Shown: positions 33,423 to 46,058, counted from the stretch's first letter. The stretch: 64,000 nt of DNA from Antilocapra americana (GCA_007570785.1 ML664161.1:14765004-14829003), one strand, 5' to 3'. Notes: generated by a model from the sequence alone, not told the origin. A program made the numbers and translations.

Positions 33423-34385
33423 TGGCTGAGTAATATTCCATTGTGTATATGTATCACAGCTTTCTTATCTGTTCGTCTGCTGATGGACATCTAGGTTGCT
33501 TCCATGTCCTGGCTATTGTAAACACTGTGGTGATGAACATTGGGGTACACGTGTCTCTTTCAATTCTGGTTTCCTCGGTGTGTATGCCCAGCAGTGGGAT
33601 TGCTGGGTCATATGGCAGTTCTATTTGCAGTTTTCTAAGGAATCTCCACACTGTTCTCCATAGTGGCTGTACTAGTTTGCATTCCCACCAACAGTGTAAG
33701 AGAGTTCCCTTTTCTCCACATCCTCTCCAACATTTATTGCTTGTAGAGTTTTGGATGGCAGCCATTCTGACTGGTGTAAAGTGGTACCTCATTGTGGTTT
33801 TAATTTGCATTTCTCTGATAATGAATGATGTTGAACATCTTTTCATGTGTTTGTTAGCCATTTGTATTCCTTCTTTGGAGAAGTGTCTGTTTAGTTCTTT
33901 GGCCCACTTTTTGATTGGGTTGTTTATTTTTCTGGAATTGAGCTGCAGGAGTTGCTTGTATATTTTTGAGATTAATTGTTTGTCCATTGCTTCATTTGCT
34001 ATTATTTTCTCCCATTCTGAAGGCTGCCTTTTCACCTTGCTTTTAGTTTAGAAAGATGGTAACAACAACCCTATATGCGAGACAGCAAAAGAGAAGCAGA
34101 TGTATAGAACAGTCCTTTGGACTCTATGGGAGAGGGCAAGGGTGGGATGATATGGGAGAACGGCATTGAAACATGTAAATTATCATATGGGAAATGAATC
34201 GCCAACCCAGGTTTGATGCTTGATACAGGGTGCTCAGGGCTGGTGATGACCCAGATGACCGGGATGACCCAGAGAGATGGAATCAGGAGGTAGGTGGGAG
34301 GGGGGTTCTCGAAGGGGAACACATGTATACCCATGGCAGATTCATGTCAATGTATGGCAAAACCAACACAATAATGTAAAAAAAA
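33423..34385 (+). mobile_element. Twin-primed L1 with inverted 5' segment
   Basis: Segment 33423 to about 34050 is minus-strand L1 ORF2; the frame at 33454-34035 reads [20 protein letters not shown] and [20 protein letters not shown]. Segment about 34053-34385 is plus-strand L1 3' UTR ending in an A tail. A 19-bp repeat, AAAGCTCTTGCTAACTTAA, flanks the whole unit at 33404-33422 and 34386-34404. One insertion with a 5' inversion is the simplest reading. The 202-codon plus-strand frame at 33443-34051 is antisense noise. Confidence 0.95.
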
Positions 34386-34535
34386 AAAGCTCTTGCTAAC
34401 TTAACGTGTAACCTAGAATTCACTCTTTTGTAAATTCTGTATTTGCTAAATGCCTTTCTCCTTTATCTAGTAATGAATTCACCTTTTGATAAATGATGCC
34501 ATCTTATCATTTTCCAGTTCATAAAATGAAGATGA

Positions 34536-34741
34536 CTATGGTGGATCAGCAGTAAAGGATCTACCTGCCAGAGCAGGAGATGTGGATTTAATCCCTGGGT
34601 CAGGAAGATCCCCTGCAGAAGGAAATGACAACCCACTCCAGTATTCTTGCCTGAGAAATCCCATGGACAGTGGAGCCTGGTGGGCTATAGTCCATGGGGC
34701 CACAAAAGAGTTGGACACAGCTTAACAACTAAACAACACCA
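34536..34741 (+). mobile_element. Bov-tA SINE, plus strand
   Basis: Head from GGTGGATCAGCAGTAAAGG with a degraded B box (GGATTTAATCCC), full Bov-A body and an AACAAC-rich 3' end. Confidence 0.9.
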
Positions 34742-34797
34742 GCAAAATAGTAGCAATCAACCAATTTATTAGGATGTGATCAGCATATCCTACCACT

Positions 34798-35518
34798 TTT
34801 TTTTAATGAAAGATACAGATTTACTCTCTTAACAACTTTCAAATAGACAACATCGTTAACCATAGTTATCATGCTATACATTACAACACCAGGGGTTATT
34901 TTATAACTGGAAGTTTGTACCTTTTGACCACTTTCACCCATTTTGCCCTCACCTGAACCCGTTCTGCCTCTGGCAATCACCAATTTGTTTTCTCTTTATA
35001 TGAATCTTTTTTTTTTTTTTCAGATTCCGCATGTAAGTGAAATCATTCAGTATTTATCTTTCTCTGTCTGACTTACTTCATTTAGTGTAATGCCCTGAAA
35101 TTTCATCCATAATGTCCCAAATATCAGGATTTCTTTCTTTTTTATAGATGAAAAATATTACATTTTACATACCATATTTTATTCATTCATTTATTCATCA
35201 ATGGACACTTTAAGTTGCATTCATGTCTTGGCTATTGTAAATGATGCTGCAGTGAACTTGGGGTGCAGCTTATCTCTTCAATATAGTTATTTAATTACCT
35301 TCAGAGGTACCTAGAAGTGGGATTGCTGGATCATACTGGTAGTTCTAATTTTAATTTTTTGAGGAACCTTCATTCTGTTTTCCATAGTGGCTGCATCAAT
35401 TTAATTCATTCCTACCAACAATGCACATGGAATCTCCTTTCTCCACATCCAAGCTAATGCTTGTTATTTCTTTTTATTTTGATGATAGTCATTTTAACAG
35501 ATATAAGGTAAAATCTCA
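34798..35518 (-). mobile_element. Old L1 (L1M type), minus strand
   Basis: Antisense L1 3' end: TTTACTCTCTTAACAACTTT, CATAGTTATCATGCTATACA, GGTTATTTTATAACTGGAAG, then ORF2 C-terminus complements such as GAAGTGGGATTGCTGGATCA and TTCTGTTTTCCATAGTGGCT. It is cut off abruptly at 35518 by the poly-T start of the younger L1. Confidence 0.85.
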
Positions 35519-35895
35519 TTTTTTTAATTTATTTTCTTATTGAAGGATGATTGCTTTACAGAATTTTGTTGTTTTCTGTCAAACCTCAACATGAATCAGC
35601 CATAGGTATACATATATCCCCTCCCTTTTGAACACCCTTTCCACCTCCCTCCCCATCCAACCCCCTCTAGGTTGATACAGAGCCCCTATTTGAGTTTCCT
35701 GAGCCACAGAGCAAATTCCTGCTGGCTATCTATTTTACATATGGTAATGTAAGTTTCTGTTACTCTTTCTATAGATCTCACTCTCTCCACCCCTCTCCCC
35801 ATTTTCATAAGTCTATTCTCTATGTCTGTTTCTCCATTGCTGCCCTCTAAATAAATACTTCAGTACCATTTTTCTAGATTCTGTGTATGTGTGTT

Positions 35896-36171
35896 GCTGC
35901 TGCTGCTGCTAAGTTGCATCAGTCGTGTCTGACTCTGTGCGACACCACAGACGGCAGCCTACCAGGCTCCGCTGTCGCTGGAATTCTCCAGGCAAGAACA
36001 CTGGAGTGGGTTGTCATTTACTTCTCCAATGCATGAAAGTGAAAAGTGAAAGTGAAGTCGCTCAGTCATATCTGACTCTTTGCAACCCCATGGACGGCAG
36101 CCTACCAGGCTCCTCGGTCCATGGGATTTTCCAGGCAAGAGAATTGCAGTGGGTTGTCATTGCCCTCTCCA
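35896..36171 (-). mobile_element. Bov-A2 dimeric SINE inside the L1
   Basis: Two Bov-A monomers are joined by the ATGCATGAAAGTGAAAAGTG linker, with a (TGC)n run at the left end (35895-35911), the hallmark of Bov-A2. A 10-bp target duplication, TATGTGTGTT, flanks it at 35886-35895 and 36172-36181. It sits between the L1 3' UTR and the end of ORF2, so it is younger than the L1. Confidence 0.95.
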
Positions 36172-36181
36172 TATGTGTGTT

Positions 36182-39100
36182 AGAATATGACTTTTATCTT
36201 TCTCTTTCTGACCCACTTCACTCTGTATAGTAAGTTCTAGATTCATCCACCTCATCAGAACTGACTCGAATGCATTCCTTTTTATGGCTGAGTAATATTC
36301 CATTGTGTATATGTACCACAACTTCTTTATCCATTCATCTGTCAATGAACATCTAGGTTGCTACCATGTTCTAGCTATTGTAATACTGCAATGAACAATG
36401 GGATACATCTGATTTCTTCAATTTTGGTTTCCTCAAGGAATATGCCTAGGAGTGGGATAGCTGGGTCAGATGGTGGTTTTGTTCCTAGTTTTTCAAGGAG
36501 TCTCCATACCATCTTTCATAGTGACTGTATCAGTTTACATCCCCAGCAACAGTATAAGAGCACTCCCTTTTCTCCACACCCTCTCCAGCATTTATTGTTT
36601 GTAGACTTTTTGATGATGGCCATTCTGACCAGTGTGAGGTGATATCTCATTGTGGTTTTAATTTGCATTTCTTTAATGATGAGCAATGTTGAGCATCTTT
36701 TCATGTGTTTGTTAGCCACCTGTATGTCTTCTTTGGAGAAATGTCTGTTTAGGTCTTTTTCCCACTTTTTGATTGGGTTGTTTGTTTTTCTGGCATAGAG
36801 TTGTATGATCTGCTTGTATATTTTGGAAATTAATCCTTTGACCGTTGTTTCATTTGGTATTATTTTCTCTCATTCTGTGGGTTGTCTTTTCACCTTACTT
36901 ATAGTTTCCTTTGCTGTGCAAAAGCTTTTAAGTTCAATCTGGTTCCACTTGTTTACTTTTGTTTTTATTTCCATTACTCTAGGAGGTGGGGCACAGAAGA
37001 TCTTGCTTTATGTCATCGAGTGTTCTACCTATGTTTTCCTCTACGAGTTTTATAGTTTCTGTTTTTACATTTAGGTTTTTAATCCATTTTGAATTTATCT
37101 TTCTATATCATGTTAGGAAGTTTTCTAATTTTGTCATTTTACATGTAGCTGTCCAGTTTTCCCAGCACCATTTATTGAAGAGACTGTCTTTGCCCCATTG
37201 TATATTTTTGCCTCCTTTGTAAAAAATAAGGTACTGATAGGTACCTTAGTTTCTTTTTGGATTTTCTATCCTGTTCCATTGGTCTATAGTTATATTTTTA
37301 TGCCAGTACCATACTCTCTTGATGACTGTAGCTTTATAGTATAATCTGAAGTCAGGAAGTTTGATTCCTCCAGCTCCATTCTTCTTTCTCAAGACTGCTT
37401 TGGCTATTTGGGGTCTTTTGTGTTTCCATATGAATTGTGAAACTTTTTGTTCTAGTTCTGTGAAAAAAATGCCATTGGTAATCTTAAATACCATTTACAT
37501 TGGTAATCTGAAATTCCAGATACATTGAATCTGTAGATTACATTTGGTAGTATAGTCATTTTCACAGTATCGATTCTTCCTACCCAGGAACATGAAATAT
37601 CTCTCCATTTGTTTGTGTTGTCTTTGATTTCTTTCATCAGTGTCTTATAATTTTCTGTGTATAGTTCTTTTATCTCCTCAGGTAAGTTTATTCCTAGATA
37701 TATAATTCTTTTTGTTGCAGTGGTGAATGACATTGATTCCTTAATTTCTGTTTCTGATTTTTCATTGTTAGCACATAGAAATACAAGTGATTTCTGTGTA
37801 TTGATTTTGTATCCTGCAACTTTGCTAAATTCATGGATTAGCTCTAGTAATTTTCTGATAGTATCTTACTTCTTTTCCAATCTGGATTCTTTTTACTTCT
37901 TTTTCTTCTCTGATTGCTTTAGCTAGGAGTTCCAGAACTATTTTGAATAATAATGGTGAAAGTGGACACTCTTGTCTTGTTCTTTGTGTTAGTGGGAATG
38001 CTTTCAGTTTTTCACCATTGAGAATAATGTTTGCTGTAGGCTTATCATATATTGCCTTTACTATGTTGAGGTAGTTCTTTCTATGCCCATTTTTTGAATA
38101 GTTTTAATCATAAATGGGTGCTGAATTTTGTCAAAGGCTTTTTTTTCTGCATCTATTGAGATTATCATATGGTTTTTACCTTTCAATTTTTAATATGGTA
38201 TATTACATTGACTGATTTGAGTGTATTGAAGAATCCTTGCATTCCTGGAATAAACCCAACTTGATCATGGTGTATGAGCTTTTTGATGTGTTGCTGAATT
38301 CTGTTTGCTAAAATTTTGTTGAGGATTTTTGCATCTATGTTCATCAGTAATATTGGCCTCTAGTTTTCTTTTTTGTGTGTGTTTTCTGTCTGGTTTTGGT
38401 ATCAGGGTGATGGTGGCCTTGTAGAATGAGTTTGGAAGTGTTTCTTACTCTGCAATTTTTTGAAAGAGTTTTAGAAGGATAGGCATTAGCTCTTCTCTAA
38501 ATGTTTGATAGAATTCTCCTGTGAAGCCATCTGGTCCTTGGCTTTTGATTTTGGGGAGATTTTTTTAAAATCACAGCTTCAATTTCAGTGCTTGTAATTG
38601 GGTTGTTCATAATTTCTATTTCTTCCTGGTTCAGTCTTGGAAGATTGAATTTTTCTAGGGATCTGTCCATTTCTTCCATGTTAGCTATTTTACTGTCATA
38701 GAGTTGTTCATAATAGTCTTCTTCTCAAAGAACCAGCTTTTAGTTTTATTCATCTTTACTATTGTTTCTTTCATTTCTTTTTCATTTGTTTCTGCTTGGA
38801 TCTTTATGATTTCATTCCTTTTACTAATTTTAGATTTCTGTTGCTGTTGTTCTTCTTCTTTTTCCAGTTGCTTTAGGTGTAAAGTTAGGTTGTCTATTTG
38901 ATGTTTTTCTTGTTTCTTGAGGTCAGATTGTATTGCTATAAACTTCCCTCAGGATTGCTTTTGCTGCATCCCATAGGTTTTGAGTTGCATTTTCATTGTC
39001 ATTTGTTTCTATACAATTTTTTATTTCCCTTTTGATTGCTTCAGTACCCTGTTGGCTATTTAGAAATGTGTAGTTTAATCTTCATGTGTTTGTGTTTCTT

Positions 39101-39812
39101 ACAATGTTTTTCTTATAATTCATATCTAGTCTCATAGCATTGTGGTCATAGAAGATGCTTGATATGAATTCAATTTTCTTAAATTTACTAAGGTTTGATT
39201 TGTGACCCAAGATGTGGTCTATCCTGGAGAATGTTCCATGTGCACTTGAGAAGGAGGTGTATTCTCTGCATTTGGGTGAAATGTCCTGATGATATCAATG
39301 AGATGCATCTCATCTAATGTATCATTTAAAACTTGTGTTTCCTCATTAATTTTCTGTTTTGATGACCTGTCCATCGGTGTGAGTGGGGTGTTAAACTCTC
39401 CTACTATTATTGTGTTACTGTCAATTTCTCCTTTTATGTCTGATAGTGTTTGTCATATGTATTGAGGTGCTCCTATGTCGCATAGATATTTACAATTGTT
39501 ACGTCTTCTTCTTGGATTGATCCCTTGATCATTATGTAGTATCCTTCCTTATCTCTTGTAATCTTCTTTATTTTAAGGTCTATTTTATCTGATATGAGGA
39601 TTGGTACTCCAGCTTCCTTTCGCTTCCCGTTTGCATGGAATATATTTTTCCATCCTCTCACTTTCAGTCTATATGTGTCTTGAAGCTGAAGTGAGTTTCT
39701 TGAAGACAGCATATATATGGGTCTTGTTTTTGTATCCATTTTGTCTTTTGGTTGGAGCATTTAATCTGTTTACATTTAAAGGAATTATTGATATATATGT
39801 TCCTATTACCAT
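36182..39812 (-). pseudogene. L1 ORF2 remnant (endonuclease and reverse transcriptase)
   Basis: The start is readable: the minus-strand frame ending at 39669 contains MVIGTYISIIPLNVNRLNAP, the usual ORF2 N-terminus, placing the start codon near 39812. The frame at 39473-39760 continues the endonuclease (KEAGVPILISDKIDLK, TIVNIYA). The frame at 38497-38679 lies upstream of the RT fingers. Frames at 37246-37733 read [20 protein letters not shown]. The C-terminus is in 36157-36345 and 36516-36719. At least several stops and frameshifts separate these pieces. The span is slightly shorter than the usual roughly 3.8 kb. Confidence 0.9.
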
Positions 39813-39879
39813 CTTCTTAATTGTTTGGGGTTGATTTTGTAGATCTTTTTTCTTCTCCTGTATTTCTTGACTATATAAT

Positions 39880-40973
39880 TCCATTTAATATTTAATGTAA
39901 AGCTGATTTAGTGGTACTGAATTCTCTTAACTTTTGCTTGTCTGAAAAGCTTTTTATTTCTCCATTAATTTTGAATGAGATCCTTGCTGGGTACAGTAAT
40001 CTTGGTTATAGATTTTTCCCTTTCAGTACTTTAAATATATCCCACCATTCTCTTCTGGCCTGCAGAGTTTCTGCTGAAAGATCAGCTGTTAAGCAAATGG
40101 GTTTCCCTTGTATGTTACTTGTTGCTTCTCCCTTGCTGCTTTGACTATTCTGTCTTTATGTTTAGTCTTTGTTAGTTTGATTAGTATGTGTCATGGCTGT
40201 TTCTCCTTGGGTTTATCCTGTATGGGACTCTTTGTGCCTCTTGGACTTGATTGACTATTTCCTTTTTCATGTTGGGGCAATTTTCAACTATAATCTCTTC
40301 AAAAATTTTTTCATACCCTTTCTTTTTCTCTTCTTCTTCTGGGACTCCTATAATTTGAATGTTTGTGCATTTGATATGGCCCCAGAGTTCTCTGAGACTA
40401 TCCTCAGTTCATTCTTTTTAATTATTCTGCTCTTCAGAAGTTATTTCCGCCATTTTATCTTCTAGTTCACTGATCTGTTCTTCTTCAGATAGTCTGCTAT
40501 TGATTACTTCTAGAGTATTTTTTATTTCAGCAATTGTGTTGTTTGTCTCTGCGTGTTTATTCTTTAATTCTTCCAGGTCTTTGTTAATTGATTCTTGCAT
40601 TTTCTCCATTATTCCAAATTCTATTTCAGGTAGTTTGCCTATTTCCTCTTTATTTATTTGGACTTCTGTGTTTCTAGTTTGTTCCTTCATTTGTGTAGTA
40701 TTTCTCTTCCTTTCTATTATTTTTTTAACTTATTTTCTTTGAGGTCTCCCTTTCTGAGGCTTCAAGGTTGAATTCTTTCTTCCTTTTGGTTTCTGCCCTC
40801 CTAAGGTTGGTCCAGTGGTTTGTGTAAGCTTCATAGATGGTGAGATTTGTGCTGAGTTTTTGTTTGTTTGCTTTTCCTCTGATGATCAAGGCTGAGTGAG
40901 GTGGTAATCCTGTCTGCTGCTGATTGGGTTTGTATTTTTGTTTTGTGTATTGTTTAGATGAGGCAACCATCAC
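39880..40973 (-). pseudogene. L1 ORF1 remnant (RNA-binding protein)
   Basis: The frame at 40418-40690 reads a charged coiled-coil (MEKMQESINKDLEELKNKHA, INSRLSEEEQISELEDKMAE), typical of the L1 ORF1p trimerisation helix. Further left the RNA-recognition and C-terminal parts are recognisable in shifted frames to about 39880. The frame at 40725-40973 probably covers the N-terminal part, though it could belong to the 5' UTR. Broken by frameshifts. Confidence 0.8.
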
Positions 40974-41198
40974 AGGGTGCTACTGGTGGCTGGGTGATGC
41001 CAGGTCTTGTATTTCAGTGGTTTCCTTTGTGTGAGTTCTCACCATTTGATACCCTCTAGGGTTAGTTTTCTGGTAGTCTAGGGTCTTGGAGTCAGTGCTC
41101 CAACTCCAAAGACTCATGGCTCGATCTCAGTTCACAGTGAGAGAGAGACGAGGCAGCAGTGCCCTCCAGTTATAAAGAAGGTCTAAGGCCAACCCTGG

Positions 41199-41240
41199 AT
41201 TTCCCTGGTGGCTCAGATGGTAAAGACTCTGCCTGTCTGA
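41199..41240 (+). mobile_element. Isolated Bov-tA head fragment
   Basis: About 40 bases, TTTCCCTGGTGGCTCAGATG followed by GTAAAGACTCTGCCTG, match the first part of Bov-tA on the plus strand. The remainder of the SINE is absent. It abuts the 5' end of the large L1. Confidence 0.75.
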
Positions 41241-43117
41241 AGCAAGGTCTCAGAGTGACACTCCACTGTGTGTAGCTGGTGGCAGTCAGAATATAGTGGC
41301 CTTATCCTACCACTTTAAGGAGAGCTATGCTTTTCAAGATCAAAGGAAGGATTTGGAAAGGTCTGTCAGTGGAGGCAAGTGAAAGTTGTGTTTTCCAATA
41401 AATAAGTACACTTCCTTGGATGATTTCAAAAGGTATGTTGCTATTCCGCATAGACCTGGAACAGAAGCATGTATCTAAGAGGTTGAAAACCAGCTGAGAT
41501 CCTCCAAGGGGGGGGGGATGCTATTTAATATGCAGAAGTATCCTTCTCCCTAGATGCTATTTATACTTTAATACTTAAAAATGCTAAAGCATTACTGACT
41601 CTTTAAATGTGGGTAAAACATTTACTACTTGTATAGATCAGGGCTGTTTTCTCCACTGGATGCTTTATCAGCTGACATATTGGTTGGTAGATGGCAGGCC
41701 CTCATTTGTCTTTTAATTTAACATGAGGCTAAATCAAATATTGCTGTTTACCAATAGAAAGACTTCATCAAAGGTCTGTAACTTGGTCACATGCAGCCTA
41801 ATAAGATGGAATTCTGTTATCATAATTGGCTTGTTTCTTCACAATTAGATATTCTTCCAGAAATTTTCAGTGTCATTTGTTGCTCATCTTTCTGTTTAAA
41901 GATCCATCGATTGTCTTGTTTGGGGCTGTATGCCTAGATGTTCAGAAAACAAAATAAAAGAATGCGGTTATTATCACAGCTGAATCACCATTCATTGCTG
42001 CAAGGATCATTTTCTGACACTGAGATCTGAAAAGGATCACCACACAGGATATAACTATATGTACAGGAACTTTAAAAGAGGTGTGCTTTTCTTCACACAA
42101 AGACAGTTTAAAATAACAGTTTATTAAAGGAAAATGCAACTTTCAGCAGATTGTATTTTACATAGCCCCTAATTTATATAAACTTTATTTTTCCTTGATG
42201 ATACTAAGTAATGGATTGTATAGTGTATATATTGATACCTCTGTTAAGAAGATAGATTTAAATTAGTCTCAGTTACTAGATCCCCAAAATCTTATAGCAT
42301 CTTCACTAGAAAACTGGAAATACTAGTTACACTTGGTAAATTTTTGTCTTATCAAAATCCTGTTTGCTCTCATAAAATAGACTTGTCTTCTTGTTTCATG
42401 TATAGTTTTGTACATATTGTGGACCAAAGTTCTGCATTTTAATTGTGGAGTTATAATAGTTAAATTCCCTCCCCAATTCCATGCCACTAATTACCTATTT
42501 TGCTGTTTGTATAAAAGTGTACACATTCATGTTGCTGTAAGATTTATTCTTTACCCATCTGACATAAAAGGATAGCAAATATAGTTGAGTGCAGATGACA
42601 ATAAATGTTTTATTTTCTAAATTCTAAAATTTAATTGGTCATTTGAAGAAGAAACTTTGAAGTGGAAATGCTTGGAATGAGTTTACTTACAGACTTAATT
42701 AGGAGAAAAAAGCCTAAGATTTAGAAAGAAATGCTGAATAATAAACCTTAAACATTGATCAATAGCAATTTATTATTGATTATTTAAGAAAAATTTTCTT
42801 CAAACTATAGAATTTTTATGAATGGAAAATATTGTCAAATTCCAATATAATATGCTATAGGAAAACAATATACTCTAGAATGAAATTTTTTATTAATGCA
42901 TGTAATATTGAAAATTGCACCCATAATTCTTGGATGCACAGGTTGACCCTGGATTTATCAAATGGAAAATCTCACAGATAGTATACAAAGAGAGACAATG
43001 GGTTTTCATATCTTGTTACTATTTTTTTCATTTGGTCATAGAATTTTCTAGAGAGTTTTATCAGGATAGGAAAGGAAAGGAGATGTAAGAGTAACTGCTG
43101 TTTGCCTGAAGTAATAG
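41241..43117. other. Intergenic sequence, no gene recognised
   Basis: AT-rich, with a run of ten G at 41508-41517. A 65-codon minus-strand frame at 41942-42139 has no recognisable domain. Confidence 0.45.
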
Positions 43118-43303
43118 ATGGCCCATGTGGCTCAGTGGTAAAGGATCCTCCTGCCAATGCAGGAGACACAGAGTCGATCCCTGAGTCAGGAAGATCCCCT
43201 GGAGAAAGAAATGGCAACCTGCTCTAGTATTCTTGCCTGGAAAATCCCATGGACAGAGGAACCCGGCAGTCTACAGACCATGGGTTTGCAGAGAGTCATA
43301 CCT
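43118..43303 (+). mobile_element. Bov-tA SINE, plus strand
   Basis: Head GGCTCAGTGGTAAAGGATCC with B-box-like GAGTCGATCCC, then the Bov-A body. The 3' end is degraded and leads into an AAT microsatellite that may have grown from the SINE tail. Confidence 0.9.
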
Positions 43304-43319
43304 GTGTGCTAATTCTTTC

Positions 43320-43353
<34 letters not shown>
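43320..43353 (+). repeat. (AAT)n microsatellite
   Basis: About eleven perfect AAT units downstream of a SINE 3' end. Likely length-polymorphic. Confidence 0.97.
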
Positions 43354-43356
<3 letters not shown>

Positions 43357-45105
43357 CATATTGCTCTTAATTAAAGAAGACTCTTTCTTGTAAGATAAAA
43401 ATCAACATTTTCCTACTGTGTTCTATGTATATATGTTAACTATGTATTTATCCCAAATTGCAAATTTTAAGGACACACAGGGTAATATACAATAAAGTTA
43501 GAAGTAGGTACAATTTTTATCTACTTCTCTGCTATCTGAAAATTCAACAAGAAGCAGATATTACCTTTATAATCAGTAAAAATAAAGATAGTAACATTTC
43601 TGAAAAATAAAAATGATAAATTCTGCTTAGTGAAAAAAATGGATGTTTAAGCAGAGACTAGCTGAACTTTTCTCTCTTCTGTGCTGAAATGAAATAATAT
43701 GCCGTTTGTTATATTCTCTACTGATAGCAAATGGTTCAAGGACAAAGAGCAAACACTCTTGTCACCATTGTATTCATTTTAAACAGATCCATAAGCTATT
43801 TATTATAGAACATACATGGGCAGTGGGTTTTTTTTATTTTTTATTTTTAAAAGATTAAGCTAAATACCACTGATTAACTTTTGGTTTTATAGTGACTAGT
43901 AGCACTCTGTGGATAAGAATATTGTCTTTTAGAAATCTAAGTATGCTATTTTATATACTCTTTTTAGTTAGAAAAATATAACCAGTGAATATATGTTCTA
44001 AATAATAAAATAGATCTCTCATTCTTTTTCTGTGGATTGGCATCTTGGAATTGTCATCATCAAATAAAGACATATCTATGTAATTTTCATATGGAATGTA
44101 TGATGCTTGCAGACAGATTATCTTGTGAAAATATTAAACACAAATATTCTAAAATAGCTACTGTCCTTATGTATAGATTATTTTAGTAATTCTTAGTCTT
44201 TGTCACATAGCCTGCTGGGTGTAAATTAATGTCTACAATTTTGGTGCATGAATGATTTTAGGAGCTTATGTTCTGGGCAAACATTCTAATTTTGGGATAT
44301 AAGACAGAGAAATATGCCTAATTATTTTTATATTTAATGCAAATATAAAATTTTTTTATTTAAAAGCACAACTTCCTTTTAAGGAAAATGGGTCCTTAAA
44401 CAAAGTCTAAGTGTAGTAGCTTACTGGGCTGTTAATAGAGCCCCTTCATGTGAACACTTGGATCAGTTTTGGATATTCAGATGTGTTCTTGGAGCTGAGT
44501 TCAAAAGATGAGGCCAAAGAAAGATGAATATCATAGTGAAGAGAAGCTTATGAGGGATGGAAAGGGCAAAGGAAGGAAGAATAGGGGTGAGAGAGAGGGG
44601 AACCAACAATATCACAAAAGCCTGTGTGCTCCATAGGGTCATTTATCTGCTGGAAAATTCCTGTTATGGGCAAAATGAAAGTGCTTCTGGAATAGGAAAA
44701 TTTAACATTCAACTTTCAGTTCTTAACCTTTTGTAGATAAATTGTACTTTGATCCATTATCATTTTGTAATAATAATAATAATAGCTTGGCTGAGGGGAG
44801 AGTGGGTTGGAGAGTGGATGGAAGACATGGGGGAGGGGGAGGCTACGCTGGCACAGTCTTCGAGGCTTCTGGGGTTAAGGCCTGGTGCAAGAAAGAAAGT
44901 ATTTGTGTGTATGTGTGCATGTGTGTGTGTGCGTGTGCATGAGAGTGAAGGAATAAGAGGGAGTTTGTGTGCATTCAAGCACATTTGTCTTCCCCATGAC
45001 CACTATACCCTGTGTATGTATGCATGATTTTGTAAAAAAGAAAAAAAAATGGAAAAAAAATCTGAACAATGAATGTTTTATTTGCTTTACAAATACTTTT
45101 CACAC
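43354..45105. other. Intergenic sequence with simple repeats
   Basis: Mostly unassigned AT-rich DNA. A short AAT run lies at 44769-44785, followed by a G-rich section at 44790-44860. Overlapping open frames at 44742-45069 on both strands arise from these simple repeats. Confidence 0.45.
44905..44942 (+). repeat. Imperfect (GT)n microsatellite
   Basis: GT units interrupted by AT and GC steps. Confidence 0.9.
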
Positions 45106-45115
45106 AAAAGTTTTC

Positions 45116-45627
45116 AATAGCCAGGACATGGAAGCAACCTAGATGCCCATCAACTGACGAATGGATAAGAAAGCTGTGGTATATATACACAATGGAATAT
45201 TACTCAGCATTAAAAAAAAATTAATTTGAAGCAATTCTACTCAGATGGACGAAACTGGAGCCCATTATCCAGAGTGAAGTAAGCCAGAAGCAAAAACAAC
45301 AATACAGTATATTAACGCATATATATGGAATTTAGAAAGACAGTAACGAGAACCCAACATGGGAGACAACAAAAGGAACGCAGATGTATAGAATAGACTT
45401 GTGGACTTTGTGGATGAGGGTAAGGGTGGGATGATATGGGAGAAGGGCATTGAAGCATGTTAATTGTCATGTGTCTAATCAATCGCCAGCCCAGGATTGA
45501 TGCTCGGGACTGGTGCAGCGAGATTTCCCTGGGGGGGAGGGAGGAGGGAGGGGGGACCCGGAGGGGAAGCATATGTAAACCCATGGTGATATCATGACAA
45601 TGTATGGCAAAAACAATAATAAAAAAA
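45116..45627 (+). mobile_element. Young bovid L1 3' end, plus strand
   Basis: Begins at CAATAGCCAGGACATGGAAG in ORF2 and runs through the C-terminus and 3' UTR with its polypurine tract (45529-45566) to an A tail. The repeat AAAAGTTTTC at 45106-45115 and 45628-45637 is consistent with a target duplication. Same 3' UTR subfamily as the copies at 31.1 and 63.6 kb. Confidence 0.93.
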
Positions 45628-45861
45628 AAAAGTTTTCTATGAGTAACGTTTGTTAGCTTCCATTTTTACTAATGACCATGATCAAGTGTCCTGTTTATGT
45701 TGATACAATGAAGACAAGGTATAACACACATAAGACAGCCAGATAGTTCTTAAAGTAATTCTGCAGAAGCAAGGGTTAGGGTTAGAAGTGTCCATAAAGA
45801 ACAAGCTCCCTAGAAGTTTGCAGAACTCTTTGGTGGGACACTAGTCTTCCCTTCAGGTGTG

Positions 45862-46058
45862 CGTGCATTCTTAGTCGCACAGTTGTGTCTGACTCTTTGT
45901 GACACCATGGACTGCAGCCTGCCAGGCTTCTCTGTCCATGGGGATTCTCCAGGCAAAAATACTGGAGTGGGTGACTATGCCCTCCTCCAGGGGATCTTCC
46001 CAAACCAGGGATCAAACCCAGGTCTCTCACATTTCAGGTAGATTCTTAACCATATGAG
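45862..46058 (-). mobile_element. Bov-tA SINE, minus strand
   Basis: TTAGTCGCACAGTTGTGTCT, CAGGCAAAAATACTGGAGTG and the tRNA-like head up to about 46058. Well preserved. Confidence 0.92.

Larger units (their letters stand above)
35519..41200 (-). mobile_element. Nearly full-length dead L1, minus strand
   Basis: About 5.4 kb of L1 plus an inserted Bov-A2 SINE. Order on the minus strand, right to left: partial 5' UTR (about 40975-41200), ORF1 (about 39880-40973), a short spacer, ORF2 (about 36182-39812), 3' UTR and T-rich left end (35519-35885). Both frames carry stops and frameshifts. It inserted beside or into older L1 sequence. No convincing target duplication was found. The right end is uncertain because the 5' UTR fades into a short SINE-like fragment. 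Confidence 0.92.

Noticed and set aside
33443..34051. 202-codon plus-strand open frame
   Set aside because: Antisense of the inverted L1 ORF2 segment, whose minus-strand reading gives recognisable ORF2 residues.
35895..35911. TGC/CAG-type triplet expansion
   Set aside because: It is the normal (TGC)n end of Bov-A2 and is short.
44742..45069. Cluster of overlapping frames on both strands
   Set aside because: Produced by AAT, G-rich and GT simple repeats.
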